Numbered from the stretch's first letter, positions 24,140-34,340 are shown. The stretch is DNA of 64,000 nt from Stenotrophomonas maltophilia (GCF_025642255.1 NZ_CP106759.1:895501-959500); one strand, 5' to 3'. Numbers and translations: made by a program. The notes: generated from the letters alone by a model not told the origin.

Positions 24140-25282
24140 GTGAACACCACCGCCACCACCATCGATTTCACCTCCTTCCTCAAGCTGATGGCGCACCAGC
24201 GCGCCTCGGACCTGTTCATCACCGCGGGCATGCCGCCGGCGATGAAGGTCAATGGCAAGATCGCGCCGATCACGCAGACACCCCTGACGCCGCAGCAGAG
24301 CCGCGACCTGGTGCTGAACGTGATGACGCCGGCACAGCGCGAAGAGTTCGAGAAGACCCACGAATGCAACTTCGCCATCGGCCTGTCCGGTGTCGGCCGT
24401 TTCCGCGTGAGCTGCTTCTATCAGCGCAACCAGGTGGGCATGGTGCTGCGTCGCATCGAGACGCGCATCCCGACCGTGGAAGAACTGAGCCTGCCGCCGA
24501 TCATCAAGACGCTGGCGATGACCAAGCGCGGCATCATCCTGTTCGTCGGTGCGACCGGCACCGGCAAGTCGACGTCGCTGGCAGCGATGATCGGTTATCG
24601 CAACCAGAATTCCACCGGCCACATCATCACCATCGAGGATCCGATCGAGTTCGTGCACAAGCACGAGGGCTGCATCATCACCCAGCGCGAAGTGGGCATC
24701 GATACCGACAGCTGGGAGGCCGCGCTGAAGAACACGCTGCGCCAGGCGCCGGACGTGATCATGATTGGTGAGGTGCGTACCCGCGAAGGCATGGACCACG
24801 CCATCGCCTTCGCCGAGACCGGCCACCTGGTGCTGGCGACTCTGCATGCCAACAACGCCAACCAGGCGATGGACCGCATCATCAACTTCTTCCCGGAAGA
24901 CCGTCGCAACCAGCTGCTGATGGACCTCTCGCTGAACCTCAAGGGCGTAGTCGCCCAGCAGCTGGTGCCGTCCCCCGATGGCCGCTCGCGCAAGGTTGCG
25001 ATGGAGATCCTGCTGGGCACGCCGCTGGTGCAGGACTACATCCGCGACGGCGAGATCCACAAGCTGAAGGAAGTGATGAAGGAATCGGTCCAGCTGGGCA
25101 TGAAGACCTTCGACCAGAGCCTGTTCGAGCTGTACCAGGCCGGTGAGATCAGCTACGAGGATGCACTGCGGTACGCCGATTCGCAGAACGAAGTGCGGCT
25201 GCGCATCAAGCTGAGCCAGGGCGGTGACGCGCGCACCCTGTCGCAGGGCCTGGACGGCGTGGAAATCTCCGAGATCCGCTGA
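24140..25282 (+). CDS. pilU: PilT-dependent retraction ATPase PilU
   Basis: 380 residues, a PilT paralogue that forms its own hexamer and helps PilT retract pili against load. Walker A is GATGTGKSTS near 138-147; Walker B DVIMIGEVRTREGMDHAI and ETGHLVLATLHANNANQAMDRI follow. Compared with PilT it has FFPEDRRNQLLMDLSLNLKGVVAQQL and a longer C-terminal tail. The AIRNLIRE motif is absent and replaced by TPLVQDYIRDGEI, as is normal for PilU. It sits directly downstream of pilT. Confidence 0.96.
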   Translation: MNTTATTIDFTSFLKLMAHQRASDLFITAGMPPAMKVNGKIAPITQTPLTPQQSRDLVLNVMTPAQREEFEKTHECNFAIGLSGVGRFRVSCFYQRNQVGMVLRRIETRIPTVEELSLPPIIKTLAMTKRGIILFVGATGTGKSTSLAAMIGYRNQNSTGHIITIEDPIEFVHKHEGCIITQREVGIDTDSWEAALKNTLRQAPDVIMIGEVRTREGMDHAIAFAETGHLVLATLHANNANQAMDRIINFFPEDRRNQLLMDLSLNLKGVVAQQLVPSPDGRSRKVAMEILLGTPLVQDYIRDGEIHKLKEVMKESVQLGMKTFDQSLFELYQAGEISYEDALRYADSQNEVRLRIKLSQGGDARTLSQGLDGVEISEIR

Positions 25283-25364
25283 AGCAGCAGAGGACGGCAG
25301 CCGGGCGTCGCCCGGCGCCGCGGAAGATCACCGGGACGGCCGGATTCATGAAATCCAGTCATGA

Positions 25365-26423
<1,059 letters not shown>

Positions 26424-26453
26424 TCGTGGTGGGTGCGGGCCTTGGGCCCGCAC

Positions 26454-27356
26454 TCATCGGTCCATCATCGGCCCGCGCAGGGCATCGAGCACCGTGCGCA
26501 TCGCCAGGGTCACGTGGTGGCGCGAGGGGTAGTACGCGTAGTAGCCATCGAACGGCGGGCACCAGTCGTCCAGCACCGATTGCAGGCGGCCATCGTCCAG
26601 CATCGGCAGGACCTGGTCTTCCGGCAGCCAGGCCAGCCCGCTGCCGGCCAGTGCTGCGCTGCGGGTCATGCCCATCGTGTTGAAGGTCCACTGCCCGCTC
26701 ACGCGTACGCTCAGTTCGTGGCCATCCTGGCCGAAGTCCCATGGCATCAGTCCGCCATGGGTGGGCAGGCGCAGGGTGATGCAGTTGTGGCTGGCCAGGT
26801 CGTGCGGATGCGCGGGGGCGGCGTGCTGACGGAAATAACCCGGGGCACCGACCACACGCATCCGCAGCGGCGGGCTGATGGGCACGGCGATCATGTCGCG
26901 TGCCAGGCGCTCGCCGAGTCGGATGCCGATGTCATAGCGCTCGGCGACGATGTCGGCCAGGCCATAGTCGGTGGTCAATTCGATCTTCAGGTCGGGGAAG
27001 CGCTGCAGCAGGGGGGCCAGCCGTGGCCACGCCAGATACTCAGCGGCGTGGCCGGTGGCGTTGATGCGGATGGTCCCGGCGGGGCGGTCGCGGTACTCGG
27101 CCAACGCGGCCAGTTCGTGCTCGATCTCGGCCAGGCGTGGTGCCAGCGTGGCGAGCAGGCGGGCGCCAGCCTCCGTGGTGGAGACGCTGCGGGTGGTCCG
27201 GGTCAGCAGGCGCACCCCGAGCCGCTCTTCGAGGCCGCGCATGGCGTGGCTGAGCGCGGACTGGGAGACACCCAGCTGGGCGGCCGCGCGGGTGAAGCTG
27301 CCCTCGCGGGCGACGTGGACAAAGGCCTGCAGGTCGTTGAGGTTTTCGCGCGGCAT
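26454..27356 (-). CDS. LysR-family transcriptional regulator (convergent with the aldo/keto reductase)
   Basis: 300 residues. The helix-turn-helix is LNDLQAFVHVAREGSFTRAAAQLGVSQSALSHAMRGLEERLGVRLLTRTTRSV near 6-58, the pattern of the LysR group that regulates oxidoreductases and quinone metabolism. The effector domain includes IELTTDYGLADIVAERYDIGIRLGERLARDM near 123-153. It converges on the aldo/keto reductase gene, with 30 bases between stops. Its target is not obvious, though the reductase is the natural candidate. Confidence 0.92.
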   Translation of the reverse strand: MPRENLNDLQAFVHVAREGSFTRAAAQLGVSQSALSHAMRGLEERLGVRLLTRTTRSVSTTEAGARLLATLAPRLAEIEHELAALAEYRDRPAGTIRINATGHAAEYLAWPRLAPLLQRFPDLKIELTTDYGLADIVAERYDIGIRLGERLARDMIAVPISPPLRMRVVGAPGYFRQHAAPAHPHDLASHNCITLRLPTHGGLMPWDFGQDGHELSVRVSGQWTFNTMGMTRSAALAGSGLAWLPEDQVLPMLDDGRLQSVLDDWCPPFDGYYAYYPSRHHVTLAMRTVLDALRGPMMDR

Positions 27357-27513
27357 GCGGGAATGATACGGCGCCGCTGCTGCCCGCTGCCGCGCAGGCT
27401 GATGCTTTCCGGGGAGCCCTCAGGCAGGGCGGCGCATCCAGCTGAACGATTTCATCTGCAACTGTCATGCGGATCGTGTCTAATACCGCCTCCCCCGCTG
27501 TCCCCCCACCCGC

Positions 27514-28221
27514 ATGTCCCATCCTTCCCATGGCCCCGCGCCGTGCGACGACGCTGACGGCCACCTGGTCACCGCCGGTCCGTTGACTCCGCCGCCGGAC
27601 AGCGCCGGTACCACCGCCGACGAGAAAGCGCTGCGCCACTCGGTGGCCGAGGACGTGCAGGGCATGGTGCTGGCGACGATGGTGGCCTCGCTGGGCCTGG
27701 CCATCTTTGCCAAGGGCGGGCTGATGATCGGCGGCATGGCCGGCATGGCCTTCCTGCTGCACTACTCCATGGGCTGGAACTTCGGGCTGGTGTTCGTGCT
27801 GGTCAATCTGCCCTTCTACTGGGTGGCGCTGCGGCGCATGGGCTGGGAGTTCACTCTGAAGACCTTTGCCGCGGTTACCGCCTGCGGCGTACTGACCGAT
27901 CTGCTGCCGCACTGGATCGATTTCTCGCATATCCATCCGCTGTATTCGGCGATCGTCGGCGGCGCGCTGTCGGGGCTGGGCATCCTGTTCTTCATCCGCC
28001 ACCGCGCCAGCCTGGGCGGCATCGGCATCCTGGCGGTCTACCTGCAGCGGACCCGTGGCTGGAGCGCCGGCAAGGTGCAGATGTCCTACGATGCCTGCCT
28101 GATGATCGCCGCGTTCTTCGTGCTTTCGCCGTCCAAGGTGATGTATTCGGCGATCGGCGCGGTGGTGCTCAGCCTGGTGCTGATGTTCAACCACCGGCCC
28201 GGCCGTTACATGGGCGTGTAA
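27514..28221 (+). CDS. YitT-family membrane protein
   Basis: 235 residues with a hydrophilic N-terminal tail of about 50 residues, then about five to six helices. The YitT hallmark is seen in GLAIFAKGGLMIGGMAGMAFLLHYSMG near 66-92, and the repeated glycine-rich ALSGLGILFFIRHRASLGGIGILAVYLQ near 152-179. Members are predicted transporters of unknown substrate; some are linked to queuosine or nucleobase uptake only by inference. The gene is preceded by an AT-rich segment ATCGTGTCTAATACC, possibly a -10 region. It ends at an SMAG dimer. Confidence 0.85.
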   Translation: MSHPSHGPAPCDDADGHLVTAGPLTPPPDSAGTTADEKALRHSVAEDVQGMVLATMVASLGLAIFAKGGLMIGGMAGMAFLLHYSMGWNFGLVFVLVNLPFYWVALRRMGWEFTLKTFAAVTACGVLTDLLPHWIDFSHIHPLYSAIVGGALSGLGILFFIRHRASLGGIGILAVYLQRTRGWSAGKVQMSYDACLMIAAFFVLSPSKVMYSAIGAVVLSLVLMFNHRPGRYMGV

Positions 28222-28236
28222 GCGCGCATTCCGCGT

Positions 28237-28299
28237 TCGCCGGGCATGGCCCGGCGCTACCGGAACCGGTACGTGGTAGCGCCGGGCCACGCCCGGCGG
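28237..28299. repeat. SMAG dimer (inverted pair) between convergent genes
   Basis: One hairpin unit ends in GCTAC (28237-28260) and another begins at 28276 with GTAGC. The two are mirror images that can pair over ~24 bases with one mismatch. The site is the gap between yitT and the convergent tag gene, where it probably stops transcription from both sides. The core matches the array at 34.4 kb. Confidence 0.75.
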
Positions 28300-28306
28300 G
28301 TCCGGT

Positions 28307-28852
28307 TCAGCGGGCGACGGCCTGCAGCCAGGGCGGTGACAGCTTCAGCAGCCGCGCATGCACCGGGCAGTCTGCGGCGTGCGCACCCGGCAGGTAGCCC
28401 AGGCTCATCAGGAATTCGCCGGTGATCTCGCCGCCGGTGAAGCGGAAGGTCTTCTTGAACAGCTTCACCCAGTCAGCCTTGCTGCGTGGGTGATGCGCGT
28501 CCAGCCAGGCGGCGAAGCTGCCGTGGTCCGCACGCAGCTGCTGGATCACCTGTGCGTTGTGGATCGCGGCAAGCACCTTCAGGCGGTTGCGGATGATGCC
28601 CGGGTCCGAGAGCAGGCGCTCGATGTCCTGCTCGGCATAGGCCGCGACCCGGTCCACGTCGAAGGCATCGTAGGCTGCGCGGAATCCTTCCCGCTTCTTC
28701 AGGATGGTCTCCCAGCTCAGGCCGGCCTGGTTGATCTCCAGCACCAGCCGCTCGAACAGCTCGCGTTCGTCGCGCTGCGGGAAGCCGTACTCGTGCGCGT
28801 GGTAGTAGTCGTGCACCGGGTGGCCGGGGGCGATCAGGCAATATCCGGACAA
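28307..28852 (-). CDS. tag: DNA-3-methyladenine glycosylase I
   Basis: Removes 3-methyladenine from alkylated DNA. The start is set at TTG 28852, because CAGGAG lies 6 bases upstream and the product then begins (f)MSGYCLIAPGHPVHDYYH, as in relatives. Earlier ATGs would extend into the promoter region of the divergent yqgE. The ~181-residue protein has the family core LFERLVLEINQAGLSWETILKKREGFR near 32-58. Zinc ligands fit Cys5 and a His near 17-20 at the N-terminus and the GAHAADC segment near the C-terminus, the Tag pattern. Confidence 0.9.
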   Translation of the reverse strand: MSGYCLIAPGHPVHDYYHAHEYGFPQRDERELFERLVLEINQAGLSWETILKKREGFRAAYDAFDVDRVAAYAEQDIERLLSDPGIIRNRLKVLAAIHNAQVIQQLRADHGSFAAWLDAHHPRSKADWVKLFKKTFRFTGGEITGEFLMSLGYLPGAHAADCPVHARLLKLSPPWLQAVAR

Positions 28853-28941
28853 GGCGAACTCCTGCGGTACGGGGTGGTCATTATGCGCGCCGTGACCGGC
28901 AGGTGCAGGCATCGGGGGCGGCCAGCGGCTAGAATGGCGGC

Positions 28942-29508
28942 ATGCCCGCAACTCCCACTTCCCTTGCCGATCACCTGCTCGTCGCGCTGCCGTCGCTGCT
29001 CGACGCGACCTTTGCCCGCAGCGTCGCGCTGATCTGCCAGCACGACGAGAACGGGGCGATGGGCGTGCTGGTCAACCAGCCGTCCGAGTACACGCTGGGC
29101 GAGGTGCTGTCGCAGATGGACATCGCCACCAGCGATGGCGACCTGCAGGCGCGCATGGTGCTTAACGGCGGGCCGGTACATCCCGAGCGCGGGTTCGTCA
29201 TCCACGACGATGCGCGGCCCTGGGATTCCAGCCTGACGGTGGGCGAAGGCCTGTACCTGACCACGTCGCGCGACATTCTCGAAGCAATGGCCCGCGGCGA
29301 AGGCCCGGCCAATGCCGTGGTGACCCTTGGCTGCGCCGGATGGGGCGCCGGGCAGCTGGAAAGCGAGCTTTCCGAGAACAGCTGGCTGACCGTGCCGGCC
29401 GACGCCGAACTGGTGTTCCAGCTGCCGCTGGAGCAGCGCTGGCAGGGCGCGGCCTCGCGCATCGGCGTGGATCTGTTCCGGCTCACCGATTACAGCGGCC
29501 ATGTCTGA
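28942..29508 (+). CDS. yqgE: YqgE/AlgH family protein (DUF179)
   Basis: 188 residues of the AlgH/UPF0301 family, whose role is unknown though it is conserved in proteobacteria. Typical segments are [38 protein letters not shown] near the start, [15 protein letters not shown] near 74-88, and [17 protein letters not shown] near 129-145. It overlaps the downstream ruvX by 8 bases, an arrangement shared with Pseudomonas and E. coli. There the pair is often followed by pyrB, as it is here. Confidence 0.95.
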   Translation: MPATPTSLADHLLVALPSLLDATFARSVALICQHDENGAMGVLVNQPSEYTLGEVLSQMDIATSDGDLQARMVLNGGPVHPERGFVIHDDARPWDSSLTVGEGLYLTTSRDILEAMARGEGPANAVVTLGCAGWGAGQLESELSENSWLTVPADAELVFQLPLEQRWQGAASRIGVDLFRLTDYSGHV

Positions 29509-29968
29509 GCCGGCCGCCCTCCGTCGCGATGGCACCGTGCTCGGCTTCGATGTCGGCGCGCGACGGATCGGCGTGGCCATCGGCAGTGCCTTCGCCGCGC
29601 ACGCGCGTGCCGTGGCCGTGGTCGACGTGCACGGCAACGGCCCGGACTGGGCGGCGATCGAACGCCTCATCAAGGAATGGAAGCCCGATGGCCTGGTGGT
29701 CGGCGATCCGCTGACGCTCGACGGCCAGGACCAACCCAACCGCAAGCGCGCGCAGGGCTTTGCCCGCCAGCTGCGGGAACGATTCAAGCTGCCGGTGGTG
29801 ATGATCGACGAGCGCTCAAGCTCGGTGGAAGCCGCCCGCCGCTTCGCCGTCGAGCGCGCCGAAGGGCGCAAGCGCCGCCGTGATGCGGCCGCGCTTGATG
29901 CGGTGGCTGCGGCGGTGATCATCGACCGCTGGCTGTCCTCGCCGGACGACGCCACTCCCATTCCCTGA
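29501..29968 (+). CDS. ruvX: RuvX/YqgF, putative pre-16S rRNA nuclease
   Basis: 155 residues with an RNase H-like fold. The first acidic strand is [15 protein letters not shown] near 14-28, the second is the conserved GLVVGDPL near 64-71, and the third region has [17 protein letters not shown] near 99-115. This family matures the 16S rRNA 5' end in E. coli and was earlier proposed to resolve Holliday junctions. The ATG lies inside yqgE, so translation is probably coupled. Confidence 0.95.
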   Translation: MSEPAALRRDGTVLGFDVGARRIGVAIGSAFAAHARAVAVVDVHGNGPDWAAIERLIKEWKPDGLVVGDPLTLDGQDQPNRKRAQGFARQLRERFKLPVVMIDERSSSVEAARRFAVERAEGRKRRRDAAALDAVAAAVIIDRWLSSPDDATPIP

Positions 29969-29984
29969 CTGCACGATTCCCGCC

Positions 29985-30935
29985 ATGACCGCCCAGCAAC
30001 TCGATGCCTCCGGCCGCCTGCGCCACCTGCTGACTCTTGAGGGCCTGCCCCGCGACACCCTGCTGCAGCTGCTCGACCGCGCGGGGCAGATCCGCGACGC
30101 GGCGGTCGGCCGCGTCGGCAACAAGCGGCACGTGCTGGCCGGTTCCGCGGTGTGCACGCTGTTCTTCGAACCGTCCACCCGCACGCGCAGCTCGTTCCAG
30201 CTGGCCGCGCAGCGCCTGGGCGCCGACGTGCTGAACTTCGATGCGTCGACCTCGTCCACGCGCAAGGGCGAAACCGCCTGCGACACGCTGCGCAACCTGG
30301 AAGCGATGGGCGTGCGCGGTTTCGTGGTGCGCCATCCCGATGATGGTGCCGTGGCCGCCCTGGCCGAAGCGGCGGGCGAGGGCACCGCCCTCGTCAACGC
30401 CGGCGATGGGCGCAGTTCGCACCCCACCCAGGGCCTGCTGGACATGCTGACCCTGCGCCAGGCCAAGGGCCCGGATTTCTCGAAGCTGAAGGTGGTGATC
30501 GTCGGCGACGTGAAGCACTCGCGCGTGGCCCGCACCGACCTGCACGCACTGCGCACGTTGGGCGTGGGCGAGATCCGCGTGTGTGGCCCGCAGTCGCTGC
30601 TGCCGGACGACGAAACCCTGAAGGGCTGCGTGGTGGGCGAGGATTTCGACGCGATGCTGGAAGGGGTCGACGCACTGATGATGCTGCGCCTGCAGCGCGA
30701 GCGCATGGAAGAAGGGCTGGTGCCGTCGCTGGAGCAGTATCACGACCAGTACGGCCTGACCCGCGAACGCCTAGCCCGCGCCGGCAAGGACGCCGCGGTG
30801 CTGCACCCCGGCCCGATCAACCGCGGCGTGGAAGTGACCGGCGATGTGGCCGATGGCCCACAGTCGTGGGTGCTGCGCCAGGTCGCCAACGGCGTCGCCG
30901 TGCGCATGGCCGTGCTGGAAACCCTGCTGGGCTGA
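29985..30935 (+). CDS. pyrB: Aspartate carbamoyltransferase catalytic subunit
   Basis: 316 residues. First committed step of pyrimidine synthesis, condensing carbamoyl phosphate with aspartate. The carbamoyl-phosphate site is FEPSTRTRSSF near 53-63, followed by KGETACDTLRN near 85-95. HPTQGLLDMLT lies near 143-153, VGDVKHSRVARTDLHAL near 168-184, and the C-terminal HPGPINRGVEV near 272-282. No pyrI-like regulatory gene or pyrC-like partner is adjacent; yqgE-ruvX-pyrB is the usual order in this group. A REP pair follows at once. Confidence 0.97.
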   Translation: MTAQQLDASGRLRHLLTLEGLPRDTLLQLLDRAGQIRDAAVGRVGNKRHVLAGSAVCTLFFEPSTRTRSSFQLAAQRLGADVLNFDASTSSTRKGETACDTLRNLEAMGVRGFVVRHPDDGAVAALAEAAGEGTALVNAGDGRSSHPTQGLLDMLTLRQAKGPDFSKLKVVIVGDVKHSRVARTDLHALRTLGVGEIRVCGPQSLLPDDETLKGCVVGEDFDAMLEGVDALMMLRLQRERMEEGLVPSLEQYHDQYGLTRERLARAGKDAAVLHPGPINRGVEVTGDVADGPQSWVLRQVANGVAVRMAVLETLLG

Positions 30936-30950
30936 ACCCCGCTCTGGCAG

Positions 30951-31004
30951 GTGCCAACCTTGGTTGGCATTGCTGTTGTGGTAGGTGCCAACCTTGGTTG
31001 GCAC
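30951..31004. repeat. Two REP hairpins left of the RAYT gene
   Basis: GTGCCAACCTTGGTTGGCA occurs at 30951-30969 and, with a full GTAG foot, GTGCCAACCTTGGTTGGCAC at 30985-31004. Each is a perfect stem-loop (GTGCCAACC / GGTTGGCAC, TT loop). GTAG is the tetranucleotide that RAYT transposases recognise at REP feet. They lie directly after pyrB and in the same orientation. Confidence 0.85.
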
Positions 31005-31046
31005 TAGCCCACCCCTGCGAAGGTGATTTCCCTATGTTCAGGGAAC

Positions 31047-31562
31047 ATGCGCCGGCCCATGCTCTTCTGCATGAACAGCACCCGCCTCCTGCTAGGCCGT
31101 CATTCCCGTGTCGGCCAGAGCTACATACTCACGACGAACGTGCATGGCCGGGCGGCACTGTTCGCCAATGAAGCCGTTGCGGTTGCCGCCATGCAGGAGT
31201 TCCAGCGTCTGGATCTGGAAGGTCTGACCCATTCGATCGCCTACGTGGTCATGCCGGATCACGTTCACTGGTTAATGCAGCTGCGCGCGGCATCGCTCGA
31301 CGTTGTCATGAAGCGCTTCAAGTCGCGTACGGCCGTGCACGCAAACCGGGTACTGGGCAGGGTGGGGCGCTTCTGGCAGTCCTGCTATCACGATCATGCG
31401 ATCCGCTCTGATGAATCGCTGTTCCGGCACGCAATGTATGTGATGGCGAATCCGATCAGGGCGGGGCTGGCAACGCAGCTGGGTGAGTACCCGCATGCGT
31501 GGTGTGAGTGGGAACTCGAAGGTTCCTGTGCCAAGGCGGAGTTCATGGGCGCGGACAGATAG
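31047..31562 (+). mobile_element. REP-associated tyrosine transposase (RAYT)
   Basis: About 171 residues from ATG 31047. GTG 31023 and ATG 31071 are alternatives; only 31047 has an AGGGA nearby. The Y1/IS200-like domain shows SRVGQSYILTTNVHGR near 20-35, the HUH pair in MPDHVHWLMQ (His72, His74), FKSRTAVHANR near 91-101, WQSCYHDHAIR near 110-120 with a candidate catalytic Tyr114, and YVMANPIRAGL near 131-141. This is the RAYT pattern. The gene is bracketed by hairpins of one family (two on the left, one inverted on the right), the usual single-copy domesticated layout. RAYTs are thought to mobilise REP or BIME elements in cis. Confidence 0.9.
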
Positions 31563-31581
31563 TGCCAACCAAGGTTGGCAC
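31562..31581. repeat. REP hairpin right of the RAYT gene, inverted
   Basis: GTGCCAACCAAGGTTGGCAC is the reverse complement of the left-hand copies and begins at the last base of the RAYT stop codon region. The foot on this side reads CCAC instead of CTAC. The left and right copies thus face each other around the transposase. Confidence 0.85.
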
Positions 31582-31631
31582 CCACCGGAACCTGCCTTCA
31601 ACCCAGAGTGGCAACTACCAGGAGCTGCAAC

Positions 31632-32450
31632 TCATCGCTTCTGCGCGAACAACCACGCCCACATTGCCGGGTCGGCGTAGGTGGCATCCCAGGCGTTGTG
31701 GTTACCTTGCGGATACTCGGTGTAGCGTACGTCGGCGGCGCCGGTGGCCTGGAACGCGGCGTGCAGGCGGCGGTCGTCGTCTGGTGGCACCACATCGTCA
31801 AGCGCACCATGGAAGATCCAGATCGGCGTGTGCCGCAGGCGCTGTGCAATCGCGGCATACGGATCGGCTTCGTTGGCGACCTGCTCCACGAACAGGGTCG
31901 GCCGCACCGCGCGGGGGGCCAGCACCGCGCCGCAGAGCGGCACGATCGCCGCGAAACGGCGCGGGTCATCCAGTGCGATGTTCCAGCTGCCGTAGCCGCC
32001 CATCGACATGCCGGTCAGGTACTGCCGGGCCGGGTCGGCACCGAACTCGGCGAGGGTGGCGTCGAGTGCGGCCAGGGCCACCCGGTTGTTGCGGCCGATC
32101 CATTCCTCGTGCCCGGGAACCTGTGGGAACACCACCAGCGCCGGGAAGTCGCGGTGGTCGCGCAGGTACGGGCCGAGCCCGGCGTGGGTCTGCTTCACGC
32201 CATCGCCGCCGCGCTCGCCAGAGCCGTGCAGGAACAGGATGACGGGCACATCGACCGGCGCGGCACCCTGCTGCGCCGGACCACGCGGCTGCAGGCCCGC
32301 GGGAATGAACACCTGGTAATAGGCCGTCCGGCCATCCACCTTCACCGCACGCGCCTCGAAGCGTCCGTGCGTCCGTTCGGCGGTGCTGGCGCAGCCTCCT
32401 GCCATCAGGACCAGCAGCAGCGGCAACCAGCGTGCAAGCAGACGAACCAT
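31632..32450 (-). CDS. Lipoprotein esterase, alpha/beta hydrolase
   Basis: 272 residues. The lipobox LLVLMAGGC near 12-20 marks a lipoprotein. The hydrolase fold resembles PHB depolymerase/feruloyl esterase-like enzymes: PVILFLHGSGERGGDG near 69-84 (oxyanion region), the nucleophile GMSMGGYGSW near 145-154, a candidate Asp in FHGALDDVVPPDDD near 214-227, and a His in NHNAWDATY near 249-257. Probably cleaves small esters or peptides at the envelope. It is a single-gene unit facing the right REP hairpin. Confidence 0.88.
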   Translation of the reverse strand: MVRLLARWLPLLLVLMAGGCASTAERTHGRFEARAVKVDGRTAYYQVFIPAGLQPRGPAQQGAAPVDVPVILFLHGSGERGGDGVKQTHAGLGPYLRDHRDFPALVVFPQVPGHEEWIGRNNRVALAALDATLAEFGADPARQYLTGMSMGGYGSWNIALDDPRRFAAIVPLCGAVLAPRAVRPTLFVEQVANEADPYAAIAQRLRHTPIWIFHGALDDVVPPDDDRRLHAAFQATGAADVRYTEYPQGNHNAWDATYADPAMWAWLFAQKR

Positions 32451-32520
32451 GAGCGCGTTTCCTGATCTGGAATCGTTTTCATGGTAGTCCAGTCGCGCCT
32501 GGCCAGCATCGTGCAGCGCG

Positions 32521-32787
32521 TCACTCGGGCCGGGGGGCGCTGGCGACGATGTCCAGCTGCTCCTGCGCTTCAGCGTTGCCTTCGGCGGCGGCGGCCCGTA
32601 CCTGTGCCAGATCCGGGTGCAGCACCACCAGCAGCGGGTTCTCGCACACCGGGCAGTCGTACTCGGTGGCGTCCTCGTCCAGCTCCATCACCATTGCCCG
32701 CGAACTGCCCTTCCATTCGCACGCGGCACAGGTATGCAGCTGGTCGCGCCAACCCGGCTGGAAGTAGTTTTCGATCGTGGTTGCCAT
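32521..32787 (-). CDS. Small CxxC-type zinc-ribbon-like protein, 88 aa
   Basis: 88 residues. Two CxxC pairs, CAACEW near 20-25 and CPVCEN near 45-50, suggest a zinc ribbon. Acidic residues surround the second pair and the C-terminal part is helical (RAAAAEGNAEAQEQLDIV). No assigned function is recognised. The ATG at 32787 is preceded on the minus strand by a GGAACACCCC stretch with weak ribosome-site character. It lies 57 bases downstream of mgtE and may be read from that transcript. Confidence 0.7.
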   Translation of the reverse strand: MATTIENYFQPGWRDQLHTCAACEWKGSSRAMVMELDEDATEYDCPVCENPLLVVLHPDLAQVRAAAAEGNAEAQEQLDIVASAPRPE

Positions 32788-32844
32788 GGGGTGTTCCAGT
32801 GGGAATGGACCCCGCGCCCCGACTGGGGGCAGGGCACAGGTCGG

Positions 32845-34206
32845 TCAGTGCAGCAGCACCAGGGTGGCCAGGCCGAGGAAGGTGAAGAAGCCCATCGAAT
32901 CGGTCACGGCGGTCAGGAAAATACCGCTGGCCAAGGCCGGATCGAAGCCGAAACGTTTCAGGGTCAGCGGCACCAGCACACCGGCCAGCGCGGCGAACAG
33001 CAGGTTGAAGGTCAGCGCGATGGCGATCACCGCCGACAACCCCGGCGAATGGAACCAGGCCAGCACGATCAGGCCCAGCACGGAACCCAGCAACAGGCCG
33101 TTGAGCAGTGCCACCCGCACTTCCTTCCACAGCAGGGTGCGTGCATTGGATGCGCCCACCTGGCCCAGCGCCAGGCCGCGCACCATCAACGCCAGCACCT
33201 GCGTGCCTGCGTTGCCGCCGAGGCCGGCGACGATGGGCATGAGCACCGCCAGCGCCACCAGCTTGTCGATCGTGCCTTCGAAGTGACCGACCACGCTGGA
33301 GGCGAGGAAGGCGGTACACAGGTTCACCGACAGCCACATCAGGCGACGGCGCATCGCGCGCCACACCGGGCTGAACAGATCCTCGTCCTCGTCCAGGCCG
33401 GCGGCGCCCAGCGCCTGGTGCTCGGCCTGGCCACGGATGATGTCGACCACGTCATCGATGGTGATGCGGCCGACCAGAATGTTGTTGTCGTCCACCACCG
33501 GCGCGGAAATCCAGTCATGGTCGGAGAACTGGCGGGCGACCTCCTGGTCGCTCTCGCCGACATCGATCGCTGGCTGTTCGTCGTCGATCAACCGGTTGAT
33601 CGGCGTGGTGTCTTCATGGGTGACCAGCGCTGCAAGCGAGACACGGCCAAGATACTGATGGCGGCGGCTGACCACGAACAGGTGGTCGGTATGGTCCGGA
33701 AGTTCGCCGCGCAGGCGCAGGTAGCGCAGCACCACGTCGACGTTGACGTCGGCGCGCACGGTCACCACGTCCGGGTTCATCAGGCGGCCAGCGCTGTCCT
33801 CGGGGTAGGACAGGACCTGCTCGAGGCGCTCGCGGTTCTCGCGGTCCATCGACTTGAGGACTTCGTCGATGACCGTGTCCGGCAGGTCCTCGACCAGATC
33901 GGCCAGGTCGTCAATGTCCAGGTCTTCGACCGCGGCGATGATCTCGTCCGGGTCCATGTCCGCGAGCAGGCTCTCGCGCACGTCGTCGCCGACGTGGACC
34001 AGCACCTCGCCGTCATCTTCCGGATCGACCAGGCCCCACACGACTTCGCGCTTTCCCGGCGGCAGCGATTCGAGCAGGTTGCCGATCTCGGCGGGGGCCA
34101 GAGTATTGACCAGGCGACGCACCGGTCCCAGCCGGCCACTGTCCAGTGCATCGGACAGCATCCGCAGTTGGCGCGCAGTCTTGTCGTGGCGTACAGCTTC
34201 AGCCAT
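32845..34206 (-). CDS. mgtE: Magnesium transporter MgtE
   Basis: 453 residues. The start at 34206 is preferred over an earlier in-frame ATG because CGGGAGC lies 5 bases upstream. The layout is standard: N-terminal MgtE_N superhelix with acidic patches (GLVDPEDDGEVLVHVGDDVRESLLADMDPDE), two CBS domains (about 140-250, including DVVTVRADVNVDVVLRYLR and PVVDDNNILVGRITIDDVV), a plug-type helix, and five C-terminal membrane helices (from ~290) with the pore motif VAGLGGNAGTQ near 342-352. The CBS and N domains close the Mg2+ channel when internal Mg2+ is high. It lies downstream of ptsI but is separated from it by the SMAG array. Confidence 0.96.
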   Translation of the reverse strand: MAEAVRHDKTARQLRMLSDALDSGRLGPVRRLVNTLAPAEIGNLLESLPPGKREVVWGLVDPEDDGEVLVHVGDDVRESLLADMDPDEIIAAVEDLDIDDLADLVEDLPDTVIDEVLKSMDRENRERLEQVLSYPEDSAGRLMNPDVVTVRADVNVDVVLRYLRLRGELPDHTDHLFVVSRRHQYLGRVSLAALVTHEDTTPINRLIDDEQPAIDVGESDQEVARQFSDHDWISAPVVDDNNILVGRITIDDVVDIIRGQAEHQALGAAGLDEDEDLFSPVWRAMRRRLMWLSVNLCTAFLASSVVGHFEGTIDKLVALAVLMPIVAGLGGNAGTQVLALMVRGLALGQVGASNARTLLWKEVRVALLNGLLLGSVLGLIVLAWFHSPGLSAVIAIALTFNLLFAALAGVLVPLTLKRFGFDPALASGIFLTAVTDSMGFFTFLGLATLVLLH

Positions 34207-34340
34207 CGCAGCTCCCGCGGGATAAGAAAAGCCGCGATCCTGGCAAGGATGCGGCAACAACGGTGTTCAGCGCGTCATTATCGCAAGGGGATGTTTCAAC
34301 GCATACCCCGGTGTCTGCGGCCAGCGGGGTCCATGAATTC

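Noticed and set aside
22934..25060. Minus-strand open frame of about 700 codons opposite pilT and pilU.
   Set aside because: Antisense to two genes with complete Walker and His-box motifs; codon pattern is that of a mirrored frame.
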